Of a stretch of DNA of 13,416 nucleotides, positions 7,285-13,416 are shown in pieces. Under the pieces are notes generated by a model that saw nothing but the letters and a program-made list of their open reading frames with translations, ran no database searches and was not told the DNA's origin. Numbering within the stretch: the first letter of the stretch is position 1; each line of letters starts with the position of its first letter. Made by a program: the position numbers and the translations under genes. This DNA comes from an uncultured Bacteroides sp. GTDB taxonomy: Bacteria; Bacteroidota; Bacteroidia; Bacteroidales; Bacteroidaceae. The stretch lies in assembly GCA_900553815.1 (NCBI GenBank), contig USEY01000072.1:1-13416 (forward strand), read 5' to 3'.

Positions 7285-8313
7285 TTAGTATTTGTCTGTA
7301 TTGGCCAGGTTCCAGGCATTGAGGAAGGAGGCCTTGGTTATGTCTACCACCTTCTCCCAGTTCAGCCGCTCGGCATGGTCGGTGGGTTGGTGATAGTCGG
7401 GATGTCCGTCTGTATGATACCAGATGATGGGTATTCCCTTCACGGCAAACGAGGCATTGTCGCTTCCTCCCGTTGGCTTGTCCCAGGCACGGTAGTCGGG
7501 TTCCAGCTTCAGGTCATAGCGGCCGATGTCATCCTTCAGCCACTGGCCGAAGGCCGGATTGGCAGCCGTGTAGAAGTAGACCACGTGTTGCGGCTGTTCG
7601 GGCTTGTTGTTGCGGCCTATCATGTCAAAGTTCAGGTAGCCTTTGATTTGTTCGATGAAAGGGCAGCTTTCCGTGAAATAGCGCGACCCTAGCAGACCTT
7701 TTTCCTCTCCGTCCCATAGGGCGAAGATAACCGTGCGCAACGGCTTTTGTCCGCTTGCCACGAATGCCCGTGCTATCTGCACCACGGCCGATACGCCCGA
7801 GGCATTGTCGTCAGCTCCGTTGTATATCTTGTCGCCGGCCAGCAATTCGTCCGTGCCCAGGTGGTCGAAGTGCGCTCCTACCACCACATATTCATCCGTC
7901 CGCTGTCCGGGTATCACGCCCAGCACGTTGGCCATTGGCAGTGTGCGGTGCGTGCCTTGCTTCAGGCGGGCAATAGAGTCAGGATGCACTTGCCAGCGTC
8001 CTCTGCGCTGTCTCTCCGGGGCACAAGCTTCGAAAGTCTGCAAGTAGCCGCTTTCCAGTAGCGGGGCAACGCCGGCCTCTTTCAGGCAGGCGGCCAGGTA
8101 GCGTGCCGCTATGCGCGAGCCGTGTTGTCCGGCCTCGCGTCCTTGCAGTTCGTCATCGGCCAGAAAACCTACGATGGCCTCGGCCGATGCCCGGTTGATG
8201 CTTTGCAGTCCTTTTTCCTGTGGTGTCTGTGCATGCAGCAGCCCGATGGACAATGCTGCGGCTATTGTCAATAATGCTTTATACACCCTGTTATGTGTAG
8301 TTGAAATAAACAT
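7285..8313 (-). CDS. secreted M28-family zinc aminopeptidase
   Basis: Exported dinuclear zinc exopeptidase of 342 residues, likely trimming N-terminal residues from peptides in the periplasm or outside. Signal peptide 1-28 ends at LLHAQ. The metal and catalytic set is complete: His148 and Asp150 in GAHFDHLG, Asp168 in NGADDNASG, Glu203/Glu204 in WDGEEKGLLGS, Asp230 in LNFDMIGRN, and the late His308 in HPDYHQPTDH. TGGSDNASF (near 281) is also typical. A -7 type promoter box lies 28 bases upstream. It leads a minus-strand operon with the Spm-like gene and possibly ybeY. There are no signs of disruption. It could alternatively be annotated as a glutaminyl cyclase-like M28 member, but the intact two-metal set favours a peptidase. 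Confidence 0.9.
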   Translation of the reverse strand: MFISTTHNRVYKALLTIAAALSIGLLHAQTPQEKGLQSINRASAEAIVGFLADDELQGREAGQHGSRIAARYLAACLKEAGVAPLLESGYLQTFEACAPERQRRGRWQVHPDSIARLKQGTHRTLPMANVLGVIPGQRTDEYVVVGAHFDHLGTDELLAGDKIYNGADDNASGVSAVVQIARAFVASGQKPLRTVIFALWDGEEKGLLGSRYFTESCPFIEQIKGYLNFDMIGRNNKPEQPQHVVYFYTAANPAFGQWLKDDIGRYDLKLEPDYRAWDKPTGGSDNASFAVKGIPIIWYHTDGHPDYHQPTDHAERLNWEKVVDITKASFLNAWNLANTDKY

Positions 8314-8341
8314 ACCTGTGTGGCAATGATGTTAGAGCTTG

Positions 8342-8349
8342 CAAATTTA
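8342..8349 (-). promoter_or_regulatory. putative -7 box for the M28 peptidase operon
   Basis: Read on the minus strand this is TAAATTTG, a perfect match to the Bacteroides -7 consensus TAnnTTTG, ending 28 bases before the ATG at 8313. No clear TTTG is found 19-21 bases upstream. The -33 region would fall near 8370, inside the duplicated block. Confidence 0.5.
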
Positions 8350-8365
8350 TAAAATCTTGGCATCT

Positions 8366-8475
8366 TCTATAATGATTTTGTAGTATTCCGTCCCTAAAAA
8401 GTCTATATTTGCTGCAAAAATGCCCCAGACATGAAACAAAATCCATCGGCTGGCGCCTTTTTGCTTGCTTCGCGC
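8366..8475 (+). repeat. direct repeat, left copy (promoter plus AlkD 5' end)
   Basis: Matches 9642-9751 at a constant offset of 1276 bases, with about 100 of 110 positions identical by hand alignment. Fully identical runs are 8366-8391, 8403-8424 and 8431-8452. The differences cluster in the promoter spacer (8392-8402) and just before the ATG (8425-8430). Weaker similarity continues rightward to about 8500, and possibly 8560, as the coding part decays. Confidence 0.9.
8377..8411 (+). promoter_or_regulatory. putative promoter of the glycosyltransferase
   Basis: TATATTTG at 8404-8411 matches the Bacteroides -7 consensus TAnnTTTG, and TTTG at 8377-8380 could be the -33 element. The 23-base spacer is longer than the usual 19-21, so the -33 call is uncertain. 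The box is exactly repeated at 9680-9687 ahead of the AlkD-like gene. Confidence 0.55.
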
Positions 8476-8597
8476 GCACGGCAGGCGTCTGAAACCTGCA
8501 TAGCACCGGTGTATCCTTCGTGCCTGGCATGGGCTGCTATGCCGCAAGGCAACAGGCATTGGCTTGCCCGTTATCTTTTCACAAACCATTGGTTGAT
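8431..8597 (+). pseudogene. decayed 5' stub of an AlkD-like gene
   Basis: The frame starts MKQNPSAGAFLLASR, against MKQNPSADAFLLASR in the intact gene at 9707. About 19 of the first 27 residues are identical, including ET and PV at the same spacing. After roughly residue 30 similarity fades, and no HEAT-repeat core or catalytic residues are present. The open frame itself continues to a TAG at 8614-8616, overlapping the glycosyltransferase ATG (8598) by 19 bases in another frame. It is either a fossil or a short leader peptide that could couple translation to the next gene. Confidence 0.65.
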
Positions 8598-9587
8598 ATG
8601 CGTAATCTGGTCTTAGTAGATTTCAAACTTGATGACGATTGGTCATTCTCCCGAATCCTGAATACACAGGGCCGATGGGATGTGAAGAGTTGTGTGACCA
8701 ACACCCCTTTCTACCATACCCGGCTGGGGACCATCGTGCGATACCTGCTTTATTTCCTGTTTCCATTGCGCTATGTCTTGAGTACCCAGTCTTATGGGGT
8801 GGTATTGGGCTGGCAGCAGTTTTATGCGCTCAATTATGCTTTCTGGTTGCGTTTGCTTCGCATTCGCTCTTCCGTCCGTATTGTGGTCATGACTTTTATC
8901 TATAAAGAGAAGAAGGGGATTCTTGGGCGTCTTTATCACAAGTACATCCGCTATTGCCTTACCTGCCGGCATGTTTCAAAGGTTATTTGTTATTCCCGGG
9001 CCGAAGTTGCCATGTACAGCCGTCTGTTCGATTTGCCCGATGGATTGGTGCAGTTTGTACCTTTGGGCATAGAACCGATAGACAGCCCCGGCGAAGTGGT
9101 GCGTGGTGATTATATCTTTTCAACGGGCCGGAGCAATCGCGATTATGATTTTCTGGTGCGTGCACTAGGGAATACGGATTTTGCCCTAAAGATAGCTTGC
9201 GAGCAACATTTCGATTCGCTGCCTCCTAATGTAGAGGTGTTGCATCATTGTTATGGAAGCCGGATGTATTCTTTGTTGAAAGGCTGTTTCTGTGTGTGTA
9301 TTCCTTTGAGCGACAGGAATCTGTCTTCCGGGCAGTTGGTGTTGCTTCAGGCCATGCAGTTTGGCAAACCGGTATTGGTGACCCGCAGCAATGGGGTAGT
9401 GGACTATGTGGTGGACGGAAAGACGGGATTCCTGATTGATAATGAACCTGATACATTGATTGCCCGATTGCATGAACTTGCTGCTGACGAAGCCCTTTAC
9501 TGTAAGCTTTCTTTGGAAGCGCGCCGGGCCTTTGCCGGGCAATATACGCAGGAGTGTATGGCTTGGGCTGTTTTGCGTTTGCTCTGA
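8598..9587 (+). CDS. GT4-like glycosyltransferase
   Basis: Cytoplasmic or membrane-associated sugar transferase of 329 residues, probably adding a sugar to a surface polysaccharide, lipid-linked glycan or glycoprotein precursor. The C-terminal Rossmann half shows FSTGRSNRDYDFLVRAL (164-180) and the nucleotide-sugar region SSGQLVLLQAMQFGKPVLVT (223-242), followed by GVVDYVVDGKTGFLI. In many GT4 enzymes the latter is an E-x7-E motif; here both glutamates are replaced (Ser223, Gln231). A hydrophobic patch near 45-62 may bind membrane. ATG 8598 is chosen because the protein-like sequence (MRNLVLVDFKLDDDW) starts there; an upstream ATG at 8520 would read decayed AlkD sequence in the wrong frame. 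No other glycan genes adjoin it. Its GC content is lower than that of the AlkD-like and GH3 genes to its right, fitting separate origin. It lies between the two copies of the direct repeat. Confidence 0.82.
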   Translation: MRNLVLVDFKLDDDWSFSRILNTQGRWDVKSCVTNTPFYHTRLGTIVRYLLYFLFPLRYVLSTQSYGVVLGWQQFYALNYAFWLRLLRIRSSVRIVVMTFIYKEKKGILGRLYHKYIRYCLTCRHVSKVICYSRAEVAMYSRLFDLPDGLVQFVPLGIEPIDSPGEVVRGDYIFSTGRSNRDYDFLVRALGNTDFALKIACEQHFDSLPPNVEVLHHCYGSRMYSLLKGCFCVCIPLSDRNLSSGQLVLLQAMQFGKPVLVTRSNGVVDYVVDGKTGFLIDNEPDTLIARLHELAADEALYCKLSLEARRAFAGQYTQECMAWAVLRLL

Positions 9588-9641
9588 CGGTTGCAGGGCA
9601 TGGCTAACAACCTGTTTCACTTTTATGGTTTTGTATGCAAA

Positions 9642-9751
9642 TCTATAATGATTTTGTAGTATTCCGTTGCAAAAAAGGCTATATTTGCTGCAAAAATGCC
9701 TCAAATATGAAACAAAATCCATCGGCTGACGCCTTTTTGTTGGCTTCGCGC
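9642..9751 (+). repeat. direct repeat, right copy (promoter plus AlkD 5' end)
   Basis: Right-hand partner of 8366-8475. It contains the same TATATTTG box and runs uninterrupted into the intact AlkD-like gene, so this copy is probably the native arrangement. Left of 9642 the two copies diverge sharply. Confidence 0.9.
9653..9687 (+). promoter_or_regulatory. putative promoter of the AlkD-like gene
   Basis: TATATTTG at 9680-9687 is a consensus -7 box and TTTG at 9653-9656 a possible -33 element with a 23-base spacer. The ATG follows 19 bases after the -7 box, giving a short leader. The -7 region lies in a 22-base run (9679-9700) identical to the left copy. Confidence 0.55.
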
Positions 9752-10435
9752 ATACAGCAGGAACTCGAAACCTATGTTGACCCTGTGAAGCGTACCTATT
9801 TGCCCGGCTTCTTCAAGACTGGCAAAGGACAGTACGGCGAGGGCGATGAATTCCTGGGAATTGTTGTCCCCAACACCCGCTTGGTGGCAAAGCGTCACAA
9901 GGCAGAACCGTTTGAGGTAGCTGCCGCCCTGCTTCAGAGCCGTTGGCACGAGTGTCGTCTTTGTGCCCTGCTCATGCTGGTGGAACGTTTCAAGAAGTGC
10001 GATGAAACGGCCCGCAAGGAGATTGTCGATTTCTACCTGGCCCATACGACCCGCATCAACAACTGGGACCTGGTCGACCTGTCGGCACCCTACATTCTGG
10101 GCGAATATCTGAAGGACAAGCCCTGCGATGTGCTCCATCGCCTGGCTTCCAGCACCCTGCTCTGGGACCAGCGCATAGCTGTTGTGGCTACACAGACCCT
10201 GATAAAAAACGGCGATTTCACCGATATTCTGCTCCTGGCTCCCCGTTTCTTTCAAACCCCGCACGACCTCATGCAGAAGGCTGTAGGCTGGATGCTGCGC
10301 GAGGTAGGCAAAAAGGACGAACCAGTCCTTGTCAGTTTCCTGCAACAGCATGCCCGGTCTATGCCCCGCACCATGTTGCGCTATGCCATTGAGAAGTTCC
10401 CCGACGGGCAGCGGCGCGAGTTTATGAAACGCTGA
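9707..10435 (+). CDS. AlkD-like DNA alkylation repair protein (HEAT-like repeats)
   Basis: The 242-residue all-helical protein is of the AlkD family, DNA glycosylases that remove N3- and N7-alkylated purines without flipping the base. The B. cereus AlkD functional residues Trp109, Asp113, Arg148 and Trp187 have plausible matches: Trp120 and Asp124 in NNWDLVDLSAPYILGEYL, Arg156 in LLWDQRIAVV, and Trp195 in KAVGWMLREVGK. The spacing of the first and last pairs is the same. Family phrases such as RWHECRLCALLMLVERF are also present. The start at 9707 is supported by the -7 box 19 bases upstream and by the same ATG context in the left repeat; an upstream ATG at 9635 in frame would read through the promoter. 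Its first codons are duplicated ahead of the glycosyltransferase. An 80-base gap with no evident terminator precedes the GH3 gene. Confidence 0.88.
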   Translation: MKQNPSADAFLLASRIQQELETYVDPVKRTYLPGFFKTGKGQYGEGDEFLGIVVPNTRLVAKRHKAEPFEVAAALLQSRWHECRLCALLMLVERFKKCDETARKEIVDFYLAHTTRINNWDLVDLSAPYILGEYLKDKPCDVLHRLASSTLLWDQRIAVVATQTLIKNGDFTDILLLAPRFFQTPHDLMQKAVGWMLREVGKKDEPVLVSFLQQHARSMPRTMLRYAIEKFPDGQRREFMKR

Positions 10436-10515
10436 TGGCTGTCGCCACTTGTTCCTCTCTGTATCATTCTTGAAATCCAACGATTTTTTGAACCAATACC
10501 CAAAATAAATTTATC

Positions 10516-13128
10516 ATGAAACACAAACTAATGAATCTGACAACGATTGCCAAGCAGGCTGCCCTGTCGGGCACATTGTGCTTGGCTTTGCTGTCGTGCA
10601 AGCAGACCTTGCCCTATCAGGACACCTCGCTTGCACCCGAAGACCGTGCCGCAGACCTCGTAGGCCGGCTCACCCTTGAAGAAAAAGTATCGCTCATGCA
10701 GCACGATTCGCCTGCCATCCCCAGGCTGGGCATCAAGAAGTACGTGTGGTGGAACGAGGCGCTCCATGGTGTAGGACGTGCCGGACTGGCTACTGTTTTT
10801 CCACAAGCCATTGGTATGGCAGCTTCTTTCGACGATGCTTTGCTTTACGATGTTTTCACCGCCGTCAGCGATGAGGCCCGTGCCAAGCACAACGAATTCC
10901 GCAAGTCGGGCGACCTGCAAATCTATCAGGGACTGACCTTCTGGACTCCCAACGTGAACATCTTCCGCGATCCCCGCTGGGGTCGTGGACAGGAAACCTA
11001 TGGCGAAGACCCTTACCTCACTAGCCGGATGGGTGTCAGTGTGGTACGCGGTCTGCAAGGCCCTGAGGGCGAGAAATACGACAAACTGCATGCCTGCGCC
11101 AAGCACTATGCCGTACACTCGGGTCCCGAGTGGAATCGTCACTCGTTCAACGCCGAGGATATTGCTCCGCGCGACCTGTGGGAAACTTATCTGCCCGCTT
11201 TCAAGGCATTGGTGCAGGAAGCCGATGTAAAGGAAGTGATGTGTGCCTACAACCGCTTTGAAGGCGAACCCTGCTGTGGCAGCAACCGCCTGCTCCAGCA
11301 AATCCTGCGCGACGAATGGGGCTACAAGGGCATTGTGCTGTCCGACTGCTGGGCCATCAACGACTTCTTCAACGAAGGTGCCCACCAGACCGACCCTGAT
11401 GCCGCGCACGCCTCTTCAAAGGCAGTTCGTACAGGTACCGACCTGGAGTGTGGTTCAACCTATGCTTCGCTGGTGCAGGCTGTGAAAGACGGCTTAATTG
11501 ACGAGGCTACCATCGACCGTTCTCTGAAACGCCTGCTTACAGCACGCTTTGAACTGGGCGAAATGGATGCCGACGTGTCTTGGAACAACATCCCCTACAG
11601 CGTGGTCGACAGTAAGGAACATCGTGCCCTGGCCCTGAAGATGGCACAGGAAAGCCTGGTGTTGTTGCAGAACAAGGGCAATCTGCTGCCGCTGAACAAG
11701 CAACTCAAGGTGGCCGTCATCGGTCCCAATGCCGCCGACAGCGTCATGCAGTGGGGCAACTACAACGGTTTCCCCGGCAAGACCATCACCCTGCTCGAGG
11801 GCATCCGCCAGTATCTGCCCGAGGCCAATGTGTTCTATGAGCCTGGCTGCGACCACACCTCCGACACCTCCATCCAAAGTCTGTTCCAGCAGTGCAGCAT
11901 TGACGGCCAGCAGGGCTTCAAGGCCTCCTATTGGAACCAGCTGAAACGCGAAGGAGAGCCCGAAGTCGTAACACGCGTCACCACGCCTTTCCACTTCACC
12001 ACTGCCGGTGCCACAGTTTTTGCACCCGGTGTCAATCTGGGTGGCTTTACAGCCGTTTATGAGTCAGTCTTCCGTCCTACCAAGAGCGAGCCGGTAGCAT
12101 TCAGCTTCCAGATGCAGGGTGGTGTAGCCCTCTTTATCAACGACGAGCGTGTTGTCGGTCTTTACAACATGAAGACTCCCCGCGGCTATGTGTTGCAGGC
12201 CGAGGCTGGTAAGGAGTATAACATCCGTCTGGAATATGCCGCTACCGAGGGTAACTGTGCATCGCTCAGCTTTAACTTCGGACGCGAAGTTCCCATCAAC
12301 TTTACCGGTGCCGTGCAAGCAGCTCGTCAGGCCGATGTCATTGTCTTTGCCGGTGGCATTTCGCCCCAGCTCGAAGGCGAAGAGATGCCTATCAGCATCC
12401 CGGGTTTCAAGGGTGGCGACCGCGAATCCATCGATTTGCCGGCCGTTCAGGAGAAGCTGTTGACCGAACTCAAGAAGACTGGCAAACCTATTGTCTTTGT
12501 CAATTTCTCGGGCTCGGCCGTTGCCTTGACGCCTGAGACTAAGCTGTGCGACGCCATCCTGCAAGCCTGGTATCCCGGACAGGCCGGTGGACAGGCTATT
12601 GCCTCAGCTTTGTTTGGCAACTACAATCCGGCCGGTCGTCTGCCCGTCACCTTCTACAAGAACACCAACCAGCTGCCCGATTTCCAGGACTACTCCATGA
12701 AGGGTCGTACCTACCGTTACATGACCGAGGCTCCGCTTTTCCCCTTCGGCTACGGATTGAGCTATACCACTTTTGCTTACGGTGATGCCCGTCTCAGCAG
12801 TCCGGCCATGCAGAAGGGTGGCAAGCTGTCGCTCGTCATTCCTGTCAGCAACACAGGCAAGTATGACGGTGAGGAAGTTGTACAAGTCTACCTCCGTCGC
12901 CCGGGTGATACCGATGGTCCCCGTCAGGCCTTGCGCGCCTTCAAACGTGTGGCCATTGCCAAGGGAGCCACACAGGAGGTGATCATCGAACTTACCGATG
13001 CAGCCTTTGAGTGGTTCGACCCGCAGACCAACACCATGCACCCCCTGGCGGGTGAATATGAAATCTTGTATGGAGGTACGTCCGACAGCAGTCAGCTCAA
13101 GGCAGTCAGCCTGACCTACAAAGACTAA
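10516..13128 (+). CDS. GH3 lipoprotein with PA14-like insert, beta-xylosidase/glucosidase type
   Basis: The 870-residue exo-acting beta-glycosidase is predicted at the cell surface or periplasm. The signal ends in LALLSC (Cys28). The N-terminal barrel (about 40-360) carries RDPRWGRGQETYGEDPYL (151-168), KHYAVHSG (196-203) and the nucleophile Asp277 in GIVLSDCWAI. The second domain begins near 375 (ESLVLLQNKGNLLPL) and is interrupted at about 467-590 by a PA14-like beta module (FKASYWNQ through LSFNFGR), then resumes. The SPQLEGEEM...GGDRESIDLP stretch (616-642) supplies the likely acid/base Glu. A fibronectin III-like domain (about 770-855) ends the protein after FGYGLSYTTF. SDC at the nucleophile and the PA14 insert are common among xylosidase- and glucosidase-type members, and the sequence does not decide between them. 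It is strongly GC-rich compared with the GH43 genes, which argues against one acquisition event for both loci. It is followed by a strong terminator, so it may be transcribed alone. Confidence 0.9.
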   Translation: MKHKLMNLTTIAKQAALSGTLCLALLSCKQTLPYQDTSLAPEDRAADLVGRLTLEEKVSLMQHDSPAIPRLGIKKYVWWNEALHGVGRAGLATVFPQAIGMAASFDDALLYDVFTAVSDEARAKHNEFRKSGDLQIYQGLTFWTPNVNIFRDPRWGRGQETYGEDPYLTSRMGVSVVRGLQGPEGEKYDKLHACAKHYAVHSGPEWNRHSFNAEDIAPRDLWETYLPAFKALVQEADVKEVMCAYNRFEGEPCCGSNRLLQQILRDEWGYKGIVLSDCWAINDFFNEGAHQTDPDAAHASSKAVRTGTDLECGSTYASLVQAVKDGLIDEATIDRSLKRLLTARFELGEMDADVSWNNIPYSVVDSKEHRALALKMAQESLVLLQNKGNLLPLNKQLKVAVIGPNAADSVMQWGNYNGFPGKTITLLEGIRQYLPEANVFYEPGCDHTSDTSIQSLFQQCSIDGQQGFKASYWNQLKREGEPEVVTRVTTPFHFTTAGATVFAPGVNLGGFTAVYESVFRPTKSEPVAFSFQMQGGVALFINDERVVGLYNMKTPRGYVLQAEAGKEYNIRLEYAATEGNCASLSFNFGREVPINFTGAVQAARQADVIVFAGGISPQLEGEEMPISIPGFKGGDRESIDLPAVQEKLLTELKKTGKPIVFVNFSGSAVALTPETKLCDAILQAWYPGQAGGQAIASALFGNYNPAGRLPVTFYKNTNQLPDFQDYSMKGRTYRYMTEAPLFPFGYGLSYTTFAYGDARLSSPAMQKGGKLSLVIPVSNTGKYDGEEVVQVYLRRPGDTDGPRQALRAFKRVAIAKGATQEVIIELTDAAFEWFDPQTNTMHPLAGEYEILYGGTSDSSQLKAVSLTYKD

Positions 13129-13148
13129 CCCATACATCCGCTAAAGCG

Positions 13149-13204
13149 CAGGAGGCACGGTCTTCCCTTCGGGGAATCTGCACCGTGCCTCCTGTTATTT
13201 TTTA
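13149..13204 (+). terminator. strong nested-hairpin terminator after the GH3 gene
   Basis: A perfect 13-base-pair stem (CAGGAGGCACGGT at 13149-13161 with its complement at 13182-13194) encloses a second hairpin, TTCCC-TTCG-GGGAA (13163-13176), with the extra-stable UUCG tetraloop. A T-rich run follows at 13195-13203. It lies 20 bases after the GH3 stop. Confidence 0.92.
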
Positions 13205-13416
13205 GTCTCACCCTTCAATTCCGTGTCTTTGCAGCTCTTCTCTTCCCCGTCTTTTTATATGTAAAATTATTTCACTCTCTATTTTCCTGTTTCCTCCTCT
13301 TTCTTTCCCTTTTTTCTCCTCTCCCTCTTTTTCCCCGCATTTACCCCCTCTTGGCACCTACTTTGTTCGTTCCTCCTTCGTTCCTTGTTCGTTCTTTCTT
13401 CGCTTTTGGGTACCTT
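13205..13416. other. non-coding pyrimidine-rich region with tandem units
   Basis: No credible gene is seen. The + strand is strongly C/T-rich: 13290-13336 is 47 pyrimidines in a row. At 13366-13409 four units of 11 bases begin TTCG (TTCGTTCCTCC, TTCGTTCCTTG, TTCGTTCTTTC, TTCGCTTTTGG). The region may be the leader or upstream control region of a gene beyond the window edge. Confidence 0.6.

Noticed and set aside
7263..7319. Longer start for the SpmA-SpmB-like gene
   Set aside because: It overlaps the M28 gene end by 35 bases and the added residues are polar and unlike the family; the membrane protein begins naturally at 7262.
8520..8597. Upstream ATG for the glycosyltransferase
   Set aside because: The added 26 residues come from the decayed AlkD stub read in another frame and have no glycosyltransferase character.
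8366..9751. Invertible promoter or insertion sequence around the glycosyltransferase
   Set aside because: The repeats are direct, not inverted, and there is no transposase, recombinase or terminal inverted repeat, so phase inversion or an IS is not supported.
9701..10480. Long minus-strand open frame opposite the AlkD-like gene
   Set aside because: It is a mirror of a GC-rich coding region; the + strand product has clear AlkD residues and the antisense product resembles nothing.
10528..11409. Long minus-strand open frame opposite the GH3 gene
   Set aside because: It arises from codon bias of the GH3 gene and has no recognisable domain, signal or promoter.
13366..13409. CRISPR-like array
   Set aside because: Units are only 11 bases long, contiguous without spacers and degenerate.

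Overview
The window looks like a chromosomal stretch of a gut Bacteroidales member, probably Bacteroidaceae (Bacteroides or Phocaeicola-like). The reasons are surface lipoprotein glycosidases of arabinan and xylan type, starts without Shine-Dalgarno sites, TAnnTTTG-type -7 promoter boxes, and a YbeY with the sequence style of that group. Species cannot be fixed from sequence alone.

Region 1 (135-5476, + strand) is a compact four-gene carbohydrate cassette: a lipoprotein GH43 of the endo-1,5-alpha-L-arabinanase type, a second secreted GH43 (arabinofuranosidase-like), a 681-residue secreted protein of a family I do not recognise (beta-rich N half, helical-barrel-like C half), and a lipoprotein aldose 1-epimerase. 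Together they could cut arabinan-type pectin side chains, trim the products and equilibrate the released sugar anomers. No SusC/SusD pair or regulator is inside the window. The two GH43 genes are clearly AT-rich; composition rises inside the third gene. A strong bidirectional hairpin (5498-5530) closes the cassette.

Region 2 (8313 to 5537, - strand) holds a secreted M28 zinc peptidase, a fused SpmA-SpmB-like membrane protein and the rRNA maturation factor YbeY, read in that order.

Region 3 (8366-10435, + strand) is the most unusual part. A GT4-type glycosyltransferase gene lies between two direct copies of one block. The block is a promoter plus the first codons of an AlkD-like DNA alkylation repair gene. 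The right copy runs into the complete AlkD-like gene. The left copy is a decayed stub of that gene which overlaps the glycosyltransferase start. The glycosyltransferase therefore appears to sit behind a duplicated repair-gene promoter.

Region 4 (10516-13128, + strand) is a GC-rich GH3 lipoprotein with a PA14-like insert, followed by a very stable nested terminator. The last 200 bases are non-coding, with a 47-base pure pyrimidine tract and four 11-base tandem units.
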